Source: Alectoria sarmentosa (lineage: Eukaryota > Ascomycota > Lecanoromycetes > Lecanorales > Parmeliaceae). From it: a stretch of 64,000 bases of DNA. The notes under the pieces were generated by a model, which worked only from the letters and a program-made list of their open reading frames with translations, made no database searches and was not told where the DNA came from. The number at the start of each line of letters is the position of its first letter. Position 1 is the stretch's first letter. Shown here piece by piece: positions 9,774 to 21,135 of the stretch. The stretch spans positions 248,001 to 312,000 of the forward strand of contig WOGZ01000006.1 of NCBI GenBank assembly GCA_009733775.1. Direction: 5' to 3'. The position numbers and the translations under genes were made by a program.

Positions 9774-11775
9774 CGTGAGCGTTCTCGCTCACCAAGACGT
9801 CGATCTCGAAGCCCGCGTCGTCGTCGTTCTTACTCGCCTCGAAGCCGTTCTCGAAGCCGCGACGACTACCGCAGAAACGACCGTCGTTCCCGCTCGCCGA
9901 TGACTAGCGGCGCTGGTGGCTACTCTGGGTCAAGCTACGGTCGTGGAGGAGGGGCAGCACCTCCAACCAGGAGTTTCGAGGAGCGTGCGCAAGCAAAGGA
10001 GCAGATGATGGCTTCGGTCCGAGAATCGTCTCAGCAGGAACGTCGTGTCTACGTGGGGAACCTTTCTTACGACGTCAAATGGCATCATCTTAAAGATTTT
10101 ATGAGGCAAGGTAAGATAAGCTACGCCCCGTGAAGCTGACCACCTGGTCCTCGACGGTAGCTGATGATTGGGTGCAGCGGGGGAGGTTCTCTTTGCCGAT
10201 GTGTTGCTACTTCCGAATGGAATGTCGAAGGTGGGCGCCTATGCGTAGAGATGGCTGGTCTTTCTGGTTTTATTTTGGTTGATGGACGTTGGATTGACGG
10301 ATTGGGACTTTGTCCGCGGGTTATGTAGGGATGCGGGTAAGTTGATCAGTTGTAGCTGCAAGACGTTTTTGGCTGACCTTACACAGGATTGTGGAATACG
10401 CTACAAGGGATCAAGCCCAACAAGCCGTCAGCACGCTCAGCAACCAGAACCTCATGGGTAGACTTGTTTACGTTCGAGAGGTAAGGTTCCAAAAGCCTCA
10501 TCTGCAATCCAGGCATTCATGCTTCAACCGCCCTCTAAGTCTTTCTGAAGGTTACAGGCACTGACAAGCAATGCATTAGGACCGCGAGGCCGAACCTCGC
10601 TTTACCGGACCGCCTTCAGCCCGCGGAGGCTACGAAAGCGGGCCGCCTCGAGGTGGCTACGGCGGCGGCGGCGGCGGCGGATTTGGTGGAGGTGGAAGTG
10701 GCTACGGAGGCCCTCCTCCATCCAGTGGCGGACGGCAGATTTTCATCAACAATGTCTGTCATCTTGACTCTGTTCACATTCACCCCATCTGTGATTCCGT
10801 TGACACGATTGATGTAGTTGCCGTACACCGTTGGCTGGCAAGACCTGAAGGACTTGTTTCGTCAAGCTGGTATGTACCTTCCCCGAGGACTAACGCTGCA
10901 TTCTTCCGTTCGCAGGGCTGTAATTGACCAATGATTCCGCAGCCCAGCAAGGTGCCGTGATCCGTGCCGACGTTCATCTAGGCCCAGATGGTCGTCCCAA
11001 AGGCTCCGGTATTGTTGCATTCGAAAACGCCGAGGACGCGCGTAACGCCATCAACCAATTCAATGGCTATGATTGGCAAGGCCGCATGTTGGAGGTTCGT
11101 GAGGACAAGTTTGCTGGTCCACCCGGTGGCGGTTACCAAGGTCGTGGCGGATTTGGAGGTGGCATAGGACGTGGAGGGTTTCGAGGCGGCTTTGGTGGTG
11201 GCCGAGGTGGCTTTGGAGGAGGCTACGGCGGACGTGGTGGCTACGGAGGTGGAGGTGGTAGCTACGGTGGTCCACCTGCCGGCAGTTTCAATGATGCTGC
11301 TGCTCCAGGTGCTGCTGCTGCCGCGCCGAACGCCTTTACCGACTACGCTACTTCTGGAGGAGAACCGAGCGAGCTCATCTACGTTCGAAATGTACGTCTC
11401 CATTCCCACTCCCAGATTCTAACATTTTTGCTCACAATTACAGTTGCCTTGGTCCACAAGTAACGAAGATCTGGTGGAACTTTTCACAACCATTGGGAAG
11501 GTCGAGCGTGCAGAGATCCAATATGAGCCCAATGGCCGTTCTCGAGGCACCGGCGTTGTCCAATTCGATTCACCTGAGAATGCCGAAACTGCTATCTGTG
11601 AGCTACTCCCCCTTGATGCATGGAGAAGATTGCTAACTAGATCTTAGCTAAATTCACTGGATACCAGTACGGCGGACGTCCTCTCGGCCTCACCTTCGTC
11701 AAGTATCAGAATCCGGGTGACGCAATGGAGGGGACAGAGCAGACTGGGGGCATGACCCAAGATCAGATCATGTGA
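9774..11775 (+). CDS. SR-type RNA-binding protein with three RRMs (Gbp2/Hrb1-like), first exon unresolved
   Basis: Coding exons: 9774-10110, 10178-10230, 10329-10336, 10387-10480, 10580-10753, 10818-10869, 10943-11391, 11444-11597, 11648-11775; all phases agree. The frame enters at 9774 after a CTAAC...ATAG acceptor, so at least one upstream exon with the start codon is missing from this model (an in-frame Met at 9900 is an alternative). The order is: an RS domain of about 40 residues; RRM1 (RVYVGNLSY, then KGCGIVEY built with an 8-nt exon); a Gly-rich linker; RRM2 (QIFINNLPY, KGSGIVAF); a long RGG/Gly-rich stretch; an Ala-rich piece; RRM3 (LIYVRNLPW, RGTGVVQF). This layout matches yeast Gbp2/Hrb1, which accompany spliced mRNA to the cytoplasm. 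Confidence 0.85.
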
Positions 11776-13219
11776 TGCTTTCGAGTCTCTGCGTGCGTGT
11801 GGTCGACATTTCAGCTCGTGGAACTGGTCTTATATCCAAAAGTATGGGATATTCTGTTTACAAGAGGTCGAGCCTTCAGAATTTCATGCGCTCATCAAAA
11901 GCAAAGGGTCGGTAATCGCGGAAGATACTGAGGTCTTGATACTTTCTCTGATTGTATTTTAATATCATCCACATGCCAGTCGTTCCCGTAAATAGAATTT
12001 ACTCAACTCAGAATGGAACAGTGCCGCCTGCGGCGCAGATACAAATCGTTCAAATTTAGCTAATTTTCTACCTTTGTGCATGTAATGATGTCTTAAATGA
12101 TTCGAGACGATTGTACTGTACCGAGACTAAAGCATCCACTGGAATCCTCGACACCAGCGTTGACAAAGAGATCGTGAGAGACTGGCCTCCTTCCAGGAAC
12201 AGCAACCGCCACCGTCCTGAAGCTCGCTTTCCTTCTCGAACTCTACCCTAGCTACCTCTTTCTCTGATACTCATTATACGTCTCCGTCGAGGTCTGAGGG
12301 GGTTTCATTGCTTGTCTGAGATTCCATAAGCAGTGGCAAGGAGGCAGTATGACAGTCACCGACCTCTGTCACCTCCTTCTCGCCAGTTGCTCGACGATGC
12401 TCACGATCACGTTGTGCATGCCAGACATCGGTCTGGAGGAGCCGAAGTGATGTTTCATCGATGGAGGCGCTGTCTGTATATTTCAGTTGATCGCTATCCA
12501 TTGATGGGCTGATATTTTCCAGGTTGAGATCCAAATGAAGACTGGAGGTTGGATTATTGATGATTGAGAGGAAGAGTGAACGGTCTTTGAAGCGTTAGAT
12601 CTTGCTAATATACGGACTCGGCTGGTGGAGAAGCACTGAACTAGCCCAGGGTGCTTAACTGATTAATATCAAAGCTGACATGGTCGTTCATGCTGTTCAG
12701 CATTTTGAAGCCAGCAAAAGAGTCTAGAAAGTACATGGGAAAGAAGAATGGGGATTTTTCTTGAAAGCAGCGGAAGACTGCTAATAGAGTATACAAAAGC
12801 GGCCAAGAATCTTCGATGCGTCTGTCATTTACATCCAAAAGGGTGTTTTCCCAGAATTCTGAACATATTGAGCATTTAGTCGTGGACAACAGATGTCAGA
12901 ATCAAAGGACTACAGTCGGAAAGTGGTCGTTGAAGAAGCCTCCGATAGCGTCAGGACTCACGGGACAACTGTAGCCAATAGAAGCTCTGCATGTACCTGC
13001 CACGTACTTGCCATATAGAACACCTCTGAGATATCTCTGAGACACCAAGAAGTTTGTTAAGGAGTCTCAGATCACGTGATCTCGCGCAGCTAGCGCTGTT
13101 TGCTTAACGCGTCTTTGTGGCAAAACGACATCTCCATCAACCATCAGCAAAAATGAATTGCTGCGGCTGCTGACGAAGCGGTCTCTAGGACATCATAAAG
13201 CGGGCTTGCTCCTGTTCTT
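11776..13219. other. Intergenic region, no supported gene
   Basis: Contains the 3' flank of the RRM gene and the promoter of rad54. Two minus-strand frames (12274-12534 and 12641-12889) have no recognisable features or splice context and are not called. Confidence 0.6.
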
Positions 13220-15667
13220 ATGATGCATCACCCCAAGCCCTTAGATCCATCAGCCGACAAGGAGAACGAGACCACTCCTGTATCCCAGAAACCCTCGAGA
13301 CTCTACGGCGGTGGACCACAATCAATAGACCGCCTCATCAAGCCTTTCAGATGTCCCGGTAGTGCAAAATCGACTCGAGCTTTAGAAAAGCCTGCAAGGA
13401 AGAAGAGAAAAGTAAGCTACGCAGACGCAGACGGTAGCGTGGAGGATGGAGACAGGCCGTACACCAACGAGGACCGCCTTGCACTGGCGAATCGAGACGT
13501 CAACAAGTTCCCAGTCTTCAAAGTGAAGGACAAGGATACGCAGTTTCGTCAACGATTCGCCGTGCCGTTGATCAATAAGGATGCTGGAGCCTACAACCCG
13601 TTCCGCCCGGCGCCTACATTGGGAATGCGAAAGGGAGCCGTGTTTGTTGCGAAGCCACTACATGATCCTAGCGGAGAATTTGCCATTGTTTTATTCGATC
13701 CTACAATTGATGACAAGCCAATCACGGTCGAAGAGGAGGTAAAACAGAGCCAAGATGAGAATATACCAAAGCTTGATGTCCCGATCATGCACAGGAGCTT
13801 GGCCGATATACTGGGTTTAAAGAAAGAGGTTGAAGAAAATCCCAAGGTCCCTGTAGTCATTGATCCAAGGCTAGCGAAAGTCCTGAGGCCCCATCAAGTT
13901 GAGGGAGTCAAATTTCTCTACCGATGCGTTACCGGGCTCATAGATACAAAGGCGAATGGTTGTATCATGGCAGATGAGATGGGCTTGGGAAAGACCCTAC
14001 AATGCATTGCGTTGATGTGGACCCTATTGAAGCAATCACCAGAGCCTGGTAAGTCTACGATCCAGAAATGCGTCATAGCATGTCCGTCAAGTCTTGTACG
14101 GAACTGGGCAAATGAGCTTGTCAAGTGGCTTGGGAAAGATGCTGTGACACCATTCGCCGTGGACGGAAAGGCCTCAAAAGAGGAACTTACCACGCAGCTT
14201 AGGCAATGGTCAGTCGCTAGCGGTCGAGCCGTGGTACGACCTGTACTCATCGTGTCTTATGAAACGCTGCGACTGAATGTCGGCGAGTTGAGTAACACTC
14301 CAATCGGACTTCTACTCTGCGACGAAGGACATCGTCTGAAAAACGGAGAGTCTCAGACTTTCGAAGCTCTGAATGGACTGAACGTCTCACGAAGAGTCAT
14401 TCTGTCTGGAACGCCAATTCAGAATGACCTTTCAGAATACTTCTCCTTGCTGAACTTCGCTAACCCGAGTCTACTTGGTACACGTATGGAGTTCCGCAAG
14501 CAGTACGAATTGCCGATTCTTCGAGGCCGTGATGCTGCGGGTACGGACGCAGACCAAAAGAAGGGCAATGAACGTCTGGCAGAACTATTGGCATTGGTCA
14601 ACAAGTTCATCATACGGCGAACAAACGACATTCTTTCCAAGTATCTGCCCGTCAAGTACGAACATGTCGTCTTTTGCGACCTCGCGCCCTTCCAGCTGGA
14701 TCTGTACAACCATTTCATCCAAAGCCCAGACATCAAGAGCCTTCTAAGAGGAAAAGGCAGTCAGCCGCTGAAAGCCATCGGCATGCTTAAAAAGCTATGC
14801 AATCATCCAGATCTGCTCAACTTACCCGACGATCTCCCTGGCTGTGAACAGTACTTCCCAGACGACTACGTTCCCAAAGACGCAAGAGGCAGAGACCGCG
14901 ACGTCAAGTCATGGTACTCTGGCAAGATGCAGGTTCTCGACCGCATGCTTGCACGTATCAGACAGGATACCAATGACAAGATTGTCCTCATCAGCAATTA
15001 CACCCAAACCCTTGACATCTTCGATAAACTCTGCCGCTCTCGCAACTATGGTGTCCTTCGTCTGGACGGAACTATGAACGTCAATAAGCGGCAGAAGCTT
15101 GTCGATAAGTTCAATGACCCGGAAGGCGAAGAGTTTGTCTTCCTACTCAGCAGTAAGGCCGGAGGGTGCGGTCTCAATCTCATAGGTGCCAATCGACTCG
15201 TCCTGTTCGATCCTGACTGGAACCCGGCAGCTGATCAGCAAGCACTGGCTCGTGTTTGGCGTGACGGACAGAAAAAGGACTGTTTCGTCTACCGTTTCAT
15301 AGCGACAGGGACAATCGAGGAGAAGATCTTCCAGCGTCAATCTCACAAACAGTCTCTGTCCTCGTGCGTCGTCGATTCTGCCGAAGATGTCGAGAGGCAC
15401 TTCACCCTCGACTCCCTGCGCGAATTGTTCCAGTACAAGCCCGGAACGACGAGTGATACGCACGACAGCTTCAAGTGTAAGCGGTGCAAGCCCGATGGGA
15501 GACAACACCTCAAAGCCCCGGCGATGCTGTACGGGGACACGAGCAGTTGGAATCATTTTGTCAACGATGGGGAAGCCGGGCCGTTGGCGAAGATCCAAGA
15601 CTTGCTGCTGAGACAGGAGACGGCGGACAAGGCTGTCAGCGCCGTGTTCCAGTACATCAGTCACTGA
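13220..15667 (+). CDS. rad54: RAD54 DNA repair and recombination ATPase (SNF2 family)
   Basis: A single exon of 815 residues, the usual size for fungal RAD54. A Lys/Arg-rich N-terminus (KPARKKRKVSY) is followed by the SNF2 translocase core. Visible motifs are Walker A DEMGLGKTLQ (about residue 252), the DEGH box (about 367), SGTPIQNDL (about 395), the C-terminal lobe with LRLDGTMNV.KRQ (about 613), SSKAGGCGLNLIGA and QALARVWRDGQKK. RAD54 works with RAD51 in homologous recombination: it moves along dsDNA, helps strand invasion and remodels heteroduplex. All core motifs are present, so the enzyme should be active. The start MMHHPKPLD is the first Met of the frame. Confidence 0.97.
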   Translation: MMHHPKPLDPSADKENETTPVSQKPSRLYGGGPQSIDRLIKPFRCPGSAKSTRALEKPARKKRKVSYADADGSVEDGDRPYTNEDRLALANRDVNKFPVFKVKDKDTQFRQRFAVPLINKDAGAYNPFRPAPTLGMRKGAVFVAKPLHDPSGEFAIVLFDPTIDDKPITVEEEVKQSQDENIPKLDVPIMHRSLADILGLKKEVEENPKVPVVIDPRLAKVLRPHQVEGVKFLYRCVTGLIDTKANGCIMADEMGLGKTLQCIALMWTLLKQSPEPGKSTIQKCVIACPSSLVRNWANELVKWLGKDAVTPFAVDGKASKEELTTQLRQWSVASGRAVVRPVLIVSYETLRLNVGELSNTPIGLLLCDEGHRLKNGESQTFEALNGLNVSRRVILSGTPIQNDLSEYFSLLNFANPSLLGTRMEFRKQYELPILRGRDAAGTDADQKKGNERLAELLALVNKFIIRRTNDILSKYLPVKYEHVVFCDLAPFQLDLYNHFIQSPDIKSLLRGKGSQPLKAIGMLKKLCNHPDLLNLPDDLPGCEQYFPDDYVPKDARGRDRDVKSWYSGKMQVLDRMLARIRQDTNDKIVLISNYTQTLDIFDKLCRSRNYGVLRLDGTMNVNKRQKLVDKFNDPEGEEFVFLLSSKAGGCGLNLIGANRLVLFDPDWNPAADQQALARVWRDGQKKDCFVYRFIATGTIEEKIFQRQSHKQSLSSCVVDSAEDVERHFTLDSLRELFQYKPGTTSDTHDSFKCKRCKPDGRQHLKAPAMLYGDTSSWNHFVNDGEAGPLAKIQDLLLRQETADKAVSAVFQYISH

Positions 15668-17024
15668 ATGGGCTGTGGCATGGAAGGACGTATGGCTTGG
15701 GGGCGTACGGGAGGCATGTTCATTGATGGGCTTCAGCGTTGCTGCATATTGGTGTTCGTGGAGCGTGTCTTGCTTTTCTAGCATCTCTTGTCGGCATGAG
15801 CAAGAGCTTGCAAGGCATAGAGAACAGATCTCGTACCAGTCGTACTATCGCGCATAAGACAAGGGCAAACATCTCGACTGCATCATGCTCATCATTTTCC
15901 CTCCTCCCATCGACCACGAGGTGTATGATCTTTCCCTTGGGGACTTGATTCCCCCCTTCCTAGCCTCACCAACAAAGATTTCCCTTGCAAAACCCTCGCC
16001 TCTGCATTCCGCTCGCGTAACTCTAACCTCCTCACCCATTTACCACCACACCCTCCTATCCTCAAATCCCAAATGGACACCTCTTTCGAAACCCTCCTTG
16101 CTCTTATCTCTCAACCCACCTGGCACTCCTCTCCCAACACTCCCGCGCTCTTGACCATCCATGCCGTGCATCCCACGTGCCGTCTCCAGGCCTCGTGAAG
16201 GTGTGGAGTGTGTGTGTTCTCAGCCCGCCACGTTTACGTGTGTGCTGAACCCCGGTTGTATTCGCCTGGAAGGAGACTGACGGCCCCACTCGGCTGTGAT
16301 GGGATACTTTTGGGGGGGGGGCAACGAGGTCTGGTCCGAGTGCAGCAGGAGGGTGCTTGACTTGTAGCGCGATGCAGAGATCGAGCAGATCATCGCCGCC
16401 GTGATCGAGCCAGAGATGTGGCGAGTTGTTGTTGTTGGAAGCTGAGGGGGAAGGTTAGATCCTCAATGAATGATGGGTGCGAGATCGGCTATGGGTTGTG
16501 CTAATAAGGGCTGGGTGGTGGTGGTGGTGGTGGAGGGGTGAGGGATGAGGGAATCTGGGAGAGCGGCGGGGATCGCAATTTGGAGGGTTTTGAGGGTGGG
16601 ACCGTGGGGAGGGTAGTGCGGGGTCGATAAGAGGGGTCTGTGGGGAGGAGTCTGGAGCTCGAAAGGGGCCTGAGCGTCGTTGGGGGTAAGATTGGAGGTA
16701 CGTACGTACGCATGGACATGGTTGATGATTTGGCGGATGAGAGGAACGGTGGGATGTGATAGGTGCGGGAGATTTCGCTGTGTTCTTGTGGAGATAATGG
16801 GGTTGACGCGTGTCGAATGTTGACATATTTGGAACAACGGGATGCCGTGCCCAGCGCCCTGAAATTTCAGTCTTCAACACGTGAAATATGCAGCCTCATC
16901 TCGGTCAGCGAGCGGAATGCAAGCATCCAGATCTATGCGCCAAACCTTAACCATCTTTGACGCCTGCAGATCAGACAGCTGCTCCCTGGCTCTCAAATCG
17001 CTCTGTACTGGTAGTGCGGACAGG
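15668..17024. other. Intergenic region, no supported gene
   Basis: Low-complexity sequence including a G9 run near 16312, a GGT microsatellite near 16515 and Pro/Ser/His-rich frames that come from it. No domain or splice pattern could be supported. Confidence 0.6.
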
Positions 17025-18149
17025 TCAAGGCGGCAAAGGCCAGTAGTCCCCCATTTGTTGTTCGCCACTTTCGGAATTGTGCTCACTCAAGCGGAACTCC
17101 GTCGTCCGGACGATTCCGTTCTCGTGCAACGGCTGCGTGGCCTGCTCAGGGTCCTCGCCCTTGAGCGAAGTGTCGAGTGCGTATGTGTCAGCAGGAGTCC
17201 ATCGAGGGCCGTGCTTGACTGATCGCTTGCCTGAGCCACCCCGAGGGGTAGAAGCGTCGAGGATCTTGCTGAAAAAAGGTCTGAGGGCTGGTAAGGAGAC
17301 GAGTGTTATGGACGTCAAGTGCTCGATGATTGTGCAAACCGCGGGTTTCCAGAGAGCCCAAGTATAGTCCTCGGAGAAGACGCCCTTCAGCACAACTGCT
17401 TTCGCTATCGCGCAGCCTGCCGTAAGAGAACCGAGGCCGATGAGACAGCAAAGAGCAACTTTCGTGCGCACATTCATCTGCAGCCGGTGCAGTATGAAGA
17501 TTGGGATAGCGGCGCAGACGAGATCGGTAAAGGCGTCAAGTCCAAATCCTATATAGCCCGCCAGGTAGGTGATGTGAGGAGAAAAGCATTTACCATGAAT
17601 GCGTGAGTTCCAAATCGCGGCCATCGGCCGGCACTGCACAAAAAATAGCATGACCTGTGCGAAGTGACTAGCTGCACAAAAAGCGATGACCACCCAGATG
17701 AACGTCGCAAGGTGCTTTCGAGTTCGGCCAAGGATCCGTAAGACGCAAAGGCACACGGATATTTTGGCTAGGCCGATCCCGATGACATTGCATATTTGCG
17801 AAATGACACTCCATTTCAGCACCAGAGGAATCTGTTCGAGAGGTAGGCAATAGATGTGTCTTCCCAAGCCTACAAGAACAAACTTGGTCTCGCAGCCAAC
17901 TCCGATGATCGCGGCGATCTAGAAGACAATCAGTGACGCCCCAAAAGCTGGCTTTATAGAGCTTTGACTCACCAAGCTGGCTACTATAGTATAATCGTCT
18001 GATCTGACGCCATTGTGGAGACCCAGCTTGACATACAACCGTAGCACCACGGAAGTGATAGCAATACATAGAAGGGCGTAGCTCAGGGCCAGGAGCATTG
18101 GCCCTTGGTTCTCATTGCAGGACTCTTGCGTGAGTATCGGTTCTGACAT
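17025..18149 (-). CDS. Fungal rhodopsin-domain (PTH11-like) integral membrane protein
   Basis: Exons in coding order are 18149-17973 and 17918-17025, with a 54-bp intron (GTGAGT...CTTCTAG); 356 residues. Seven hydrophobic segments are visible, starting with LLALSYALLCIAITSVVLRL and followed by the conserved R.D.Y.I.A motif (here VRSDDYTIVASL). The family's GRH....L motif (LGRHIYCLPLEQ), a KISVCLCVLRIL helix, and a QC.P...W loop (VQCRPMAAIW with GKCF) are all present. The last 85 residues are a hydrophilic cytoplasmic tail. Members act as plasma-membrane receptors or sensors of unknown ligand; PTH11 of the rice blast fungus is the best-known relative. Confidence 0.87.
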
Positions 18150-19513
18150 GTCGCCGTTGGCGTACTTGACGTGAGGTTAGAGATTGAAAGTTGAGCTTGG
18201 GGGGACATACAAGATCTATACCTGATGTATTGAAGATGCACAAATTGGGCAGTGGGGTAGAACGCATCGGGCAATGCCATTATCATTTTACTATCGCTGC
18301 AGGGACCAATGGAAAAGTGATAGGAGCAGTAGAGAATGATGCGGCACTCGGCTTTGTCCGTAGCCCCTTACTCCAAGAAAGGTAGGGAAGTTTTCTCAGT
18401 CGTCCGGCTGCCTGATATCGCGCATAAATATTGCCAAAGCACGAAGGTCTGATGGCAAGGAATTATGCTTGTTTTCCAATTGGTATAAGGTACAGCGAAG
18501 CCTCGCGTGGTTGACCAGGTATGTCTTTGTTATTGGCGGGTCTTTTCAGAATAGCGTCCCGTTGCTGCACAATGACAGAGTGTCAGAGCCCAATAAAGTA
18601 GGTACAGATAGGCGAAACAAGTGGCGTTATGGTGCGCGATCAACGAAATTCGCAGAAGTGTGAGCCGATCCAAACAAAGATCATTGCAATGTTGGAAGCG
18701 CGCACCATTCACTGCCCATTTGGCCATCTTTGGAGCTCGCACTTGCAGTTTTCAGAATCGTTGGACGTATGCAGATATACAGGATTCAAAAGTTGGCAGC
18801 AAACCGTTTTCGTTGTTCCGGCACCCGCAGGTACGGGAAGGCGTCCTATTGGTTGAAGGTGTGATCTTTGCCTTCTCGAATGCCTGGCCTCGCAACCTCT
18901 ATCGAAAGTTTCCTGTAAGGGCGATTGGAAGGCGCTCTAGGGGAGTGAATTGAGTTATCAACTTGAATATCGACGATTCGCAAAACACCAATGAATAAAA
19001 CGATTTGCAGATGATCAGAGCAGAAACGCATATTTTGGCGAGGTTTTGTGGGGAAACATCAGCATCCGCACCAATTGAAAGCTCATCGATCTTCATCGAT
19101 AGAATAAGAAGAAGACGTTGAAGGGCCTAGACGCTGGCCAAAACGAACGCGCAGATAATAAAGTAGCGTTAGAATAAAGTCAATGCGCAATTCTCCGTCC
19201 AACGTGAAACACAGACCAGTCACGTTTCGCTGTCTCATGCTTTGTTGATGGTTGTCTGTATGCTGCCATAGTCAAGTCCAACACACCGAAGTCCGCAGGC
19301 AGAGAAACGCTTTGAGTGGTCTTTGCATCTCTCGTTGCATCTCTCGTAAGCGCTATTGAAACCCAAATTTTGGACCATGGAAACTCAGATGGGTACATAG
19401 CGATATCTTCTTGGAGCACATCCTTTTCCGGATCACAATCGGTTCACCTACCTTCGATTGACTTGCTACCTAGTCTTTCTGAAACGTGAAGCAGCTTGAT
19501 AGGTTTCAAACGA
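18150..19513. other. Intergenic region, no supported gene
   Basis: Short frames on both strands only; none carries a recognisable motif or convincing intron borders. Confidence 0.55.
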
Positions 19514-20359
19514 TTACACTACTAGCCCAAACAGTGGTGCCAAGACCATCCCCACGAGAAACGTAGACTTTAAAGAAACCTGATGTATGGCTGACGATTT
19601 GTCGCCCCCATCTGGTGGAGCAGCGGCCTTTGAAGGTGACGCGACTGGCGTCGTGGTTGCCGTGGCAGGTGTCTCAGTCGCCGACTTTGCTGTCGGCGTT
19701 AAAGACGTGCTCGTAGATGACGGCTTCGGAACCCCCTTCCCTTTTGCATAGTACTGTTCAGACAAAGACGTATCGTTCGTCCCAGTACAATCCTTATCCG
19801 AACCGATCAAGTTGATTGAGCCTTCCGACGTCAATTCCTCATACACAGCTTGGCCATTCTCGTCCTGGAGCACGTACGTTTGGCTCAAGTCTGGCGGATT
19901 CTCACCCCTGGAGCAAGTCTCCAATCAGCAATTGCTTTACTTAGACAGGGAAGAGAGTCACGGAACATGTGTCGGGTGCATGGGATTCCCGGGACAAGTA
20001 TCGGGGCTTTGGAGGACGCTCAGATAACAGACTTCGGGACTAGGGAAGTCTTACCAGTTCTGAGGCTGGTTGATACCCGATAGCTCTTGACTCGGAAGAC
20101 TGGTATTGTACCACTTGCCATGCCCTCCATCTTCAATATTATCCGACGCGTTCCCAATACAGCGCCAGAGCTCGATGTACTCGCCGTTGTTGGGCAGTGA
20201 CGAACGAGACTCCAGGAGGCCGCAAAGGCAGGCTTGATTGTCGATATAGGACGGTAGGTTGGTAGGAGAAGCGCAGCCGGTGCCGTAGACGATGCAGGTG
20301 TTGTTAGTAGCGGTACTCGACATCTTAAGTACAGCTTGGGGAGCGTTGAATATTTGCAT
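19514..20359 (-). CDS. Secreted GPI-anchored Ser/Thr-rich protein (5' end uncertain)
   Basis: Exons in coding order are 20359-20055 and 19907-19514, joined over a 147-bp intron (GTAAGA...CTCCAG) in phase; about 232 residues from the Met at 20359. The first exon has six spaced Cys (NNTCIVYGTGC, QACLCGLLES, WRCIG) and several N-glycosylation sites, as expected of a secreted domain. The second has a Ser/Thr/Pro-rich stalk (residues about 150-205) and ends in a hydrophobic tail (FLVGMVLAPLFGLVV) after a small-residue stretch, the layout of a GPI signal. No signal peptide is visible at 20359. The same frame stays open upstream with further coding-like residues (TPAFLDCAAT), so an unseen 5' exon probably carries the signal peptide. 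The Cys spacing does not clearly match CFEM. Confidence 0.6.
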
Positions 20360-20866
20360 AGTGGCCGCACAGTCCAGGAAAGCTGGTGTCTTATATAGAG
20401 TGAAATTTGACGCTCAATCTTTGGCTGTAGGCGAGACTGGAGTCCAAATGATCGACTCCTTGAGCAGTTTTGGGGAATGGGGCTGACGCCAGGAGTTCTC
20501 GCATGCAGCTGCACTCCTATGGTAAGAAATTATTATAAGTCTCTGGATGTCTTCCCTTGCTGCTTTCCAGTATTGAAGGTCTCCCTTGACTGCACCATTG
20601 TCTTTGCTTACTGGAAGCAAGTGGAGTCATCTCCAGGCATAGAGATCCGGCCACGATGACCTGCGTTTGAATGATGGTTTCCAGCTGCCTAGACAAGCCA
20701 CTCCCTGCGTCATGCCGCAGGTATAGTCCTCTAATCGTAGGCGATCTTTCCCGACTTCAGCTTCCATCGGATTCGGAGTCTGGATATCCACTTGTTTTTC
20801 ACAACACAACGACACGAAGCGATACGAAGTCGCACAACATCACCATCACCATCACTATCAGCAAGC
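20360..20866. other. Spacer holding the missing 5' exon of the GPI-protein gene and the promoter of the small gene at 20867
   Basis: A TATA-like CTATATAAG lies on the minus strand at 20390-20398. No signal-peptide exon could be placed with confidence. The last 60 bases are a CACAAC/CATCAC-rich leader typical of fungal 5' UTRs. Confidence 0.45.
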
Positions 20867-21135
20867 ATGTCCTCTTCACGTACGCTATCCATATTGCCCC
20901 GACACCGGCGTTCGCTGACTCATCATAGGCGCCAAGGCGGACATGAATCCGAGTTCCCACCTCAAGTCCACACAGCAGGAGCTCAAAGAGAGCGTCGTTG
21001 ATGGTGCAGGCCGTGTTGCACGGTAGACTTCTGTCAAGACACCATGGCATTGCAATACCTGACTTCCTCGTTAGTGGTGACTCGACTAAGTCAACCGCTC
21101 AGGCTATGAAGGAAAAGAACATTGAGAAAGGGTGA
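20867..21135 (+). CDS. Small three-exon gene, 55-residue hydrophilic protein
   Basis: Exons are 20867-20879, 20929-21022 and 21075-21135. Both introns (49 and 52 bp) have GT...AG ends with internal CTGACT branch sites (GCTGACTCATCATAG and CCTGACTTCCTCGTTAG), and both phases agree to give one frame of 55 codons plus TGA. The start codon follows a CACAAC/CATCAC leader. The product is hydrophilic and rich in Lys, Ser and Gln (LKSTQQELKES, KSTAQAMKEKN), of the kind seen in small fungal stress or conidiation-linked proteins; I do not recognise a family. It is too short and too split to appear in a simple frame scan. The canonical splice signals are the main evidence. Confidence 0.6.

Noticed and set aside
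15143..15784. 213-residue minus-strand frame
   Set aside because: Lies fully inside the rad54 coding exon in antisense; its codons are the shadow of conserved SNF2 motifs.
16455..16880. Pro/His/Ser-rich minus-strand frame
   Set aside because: Driven by a GGT microsatellite and G-rich low-complexity DNA; no start context, introns or homology.
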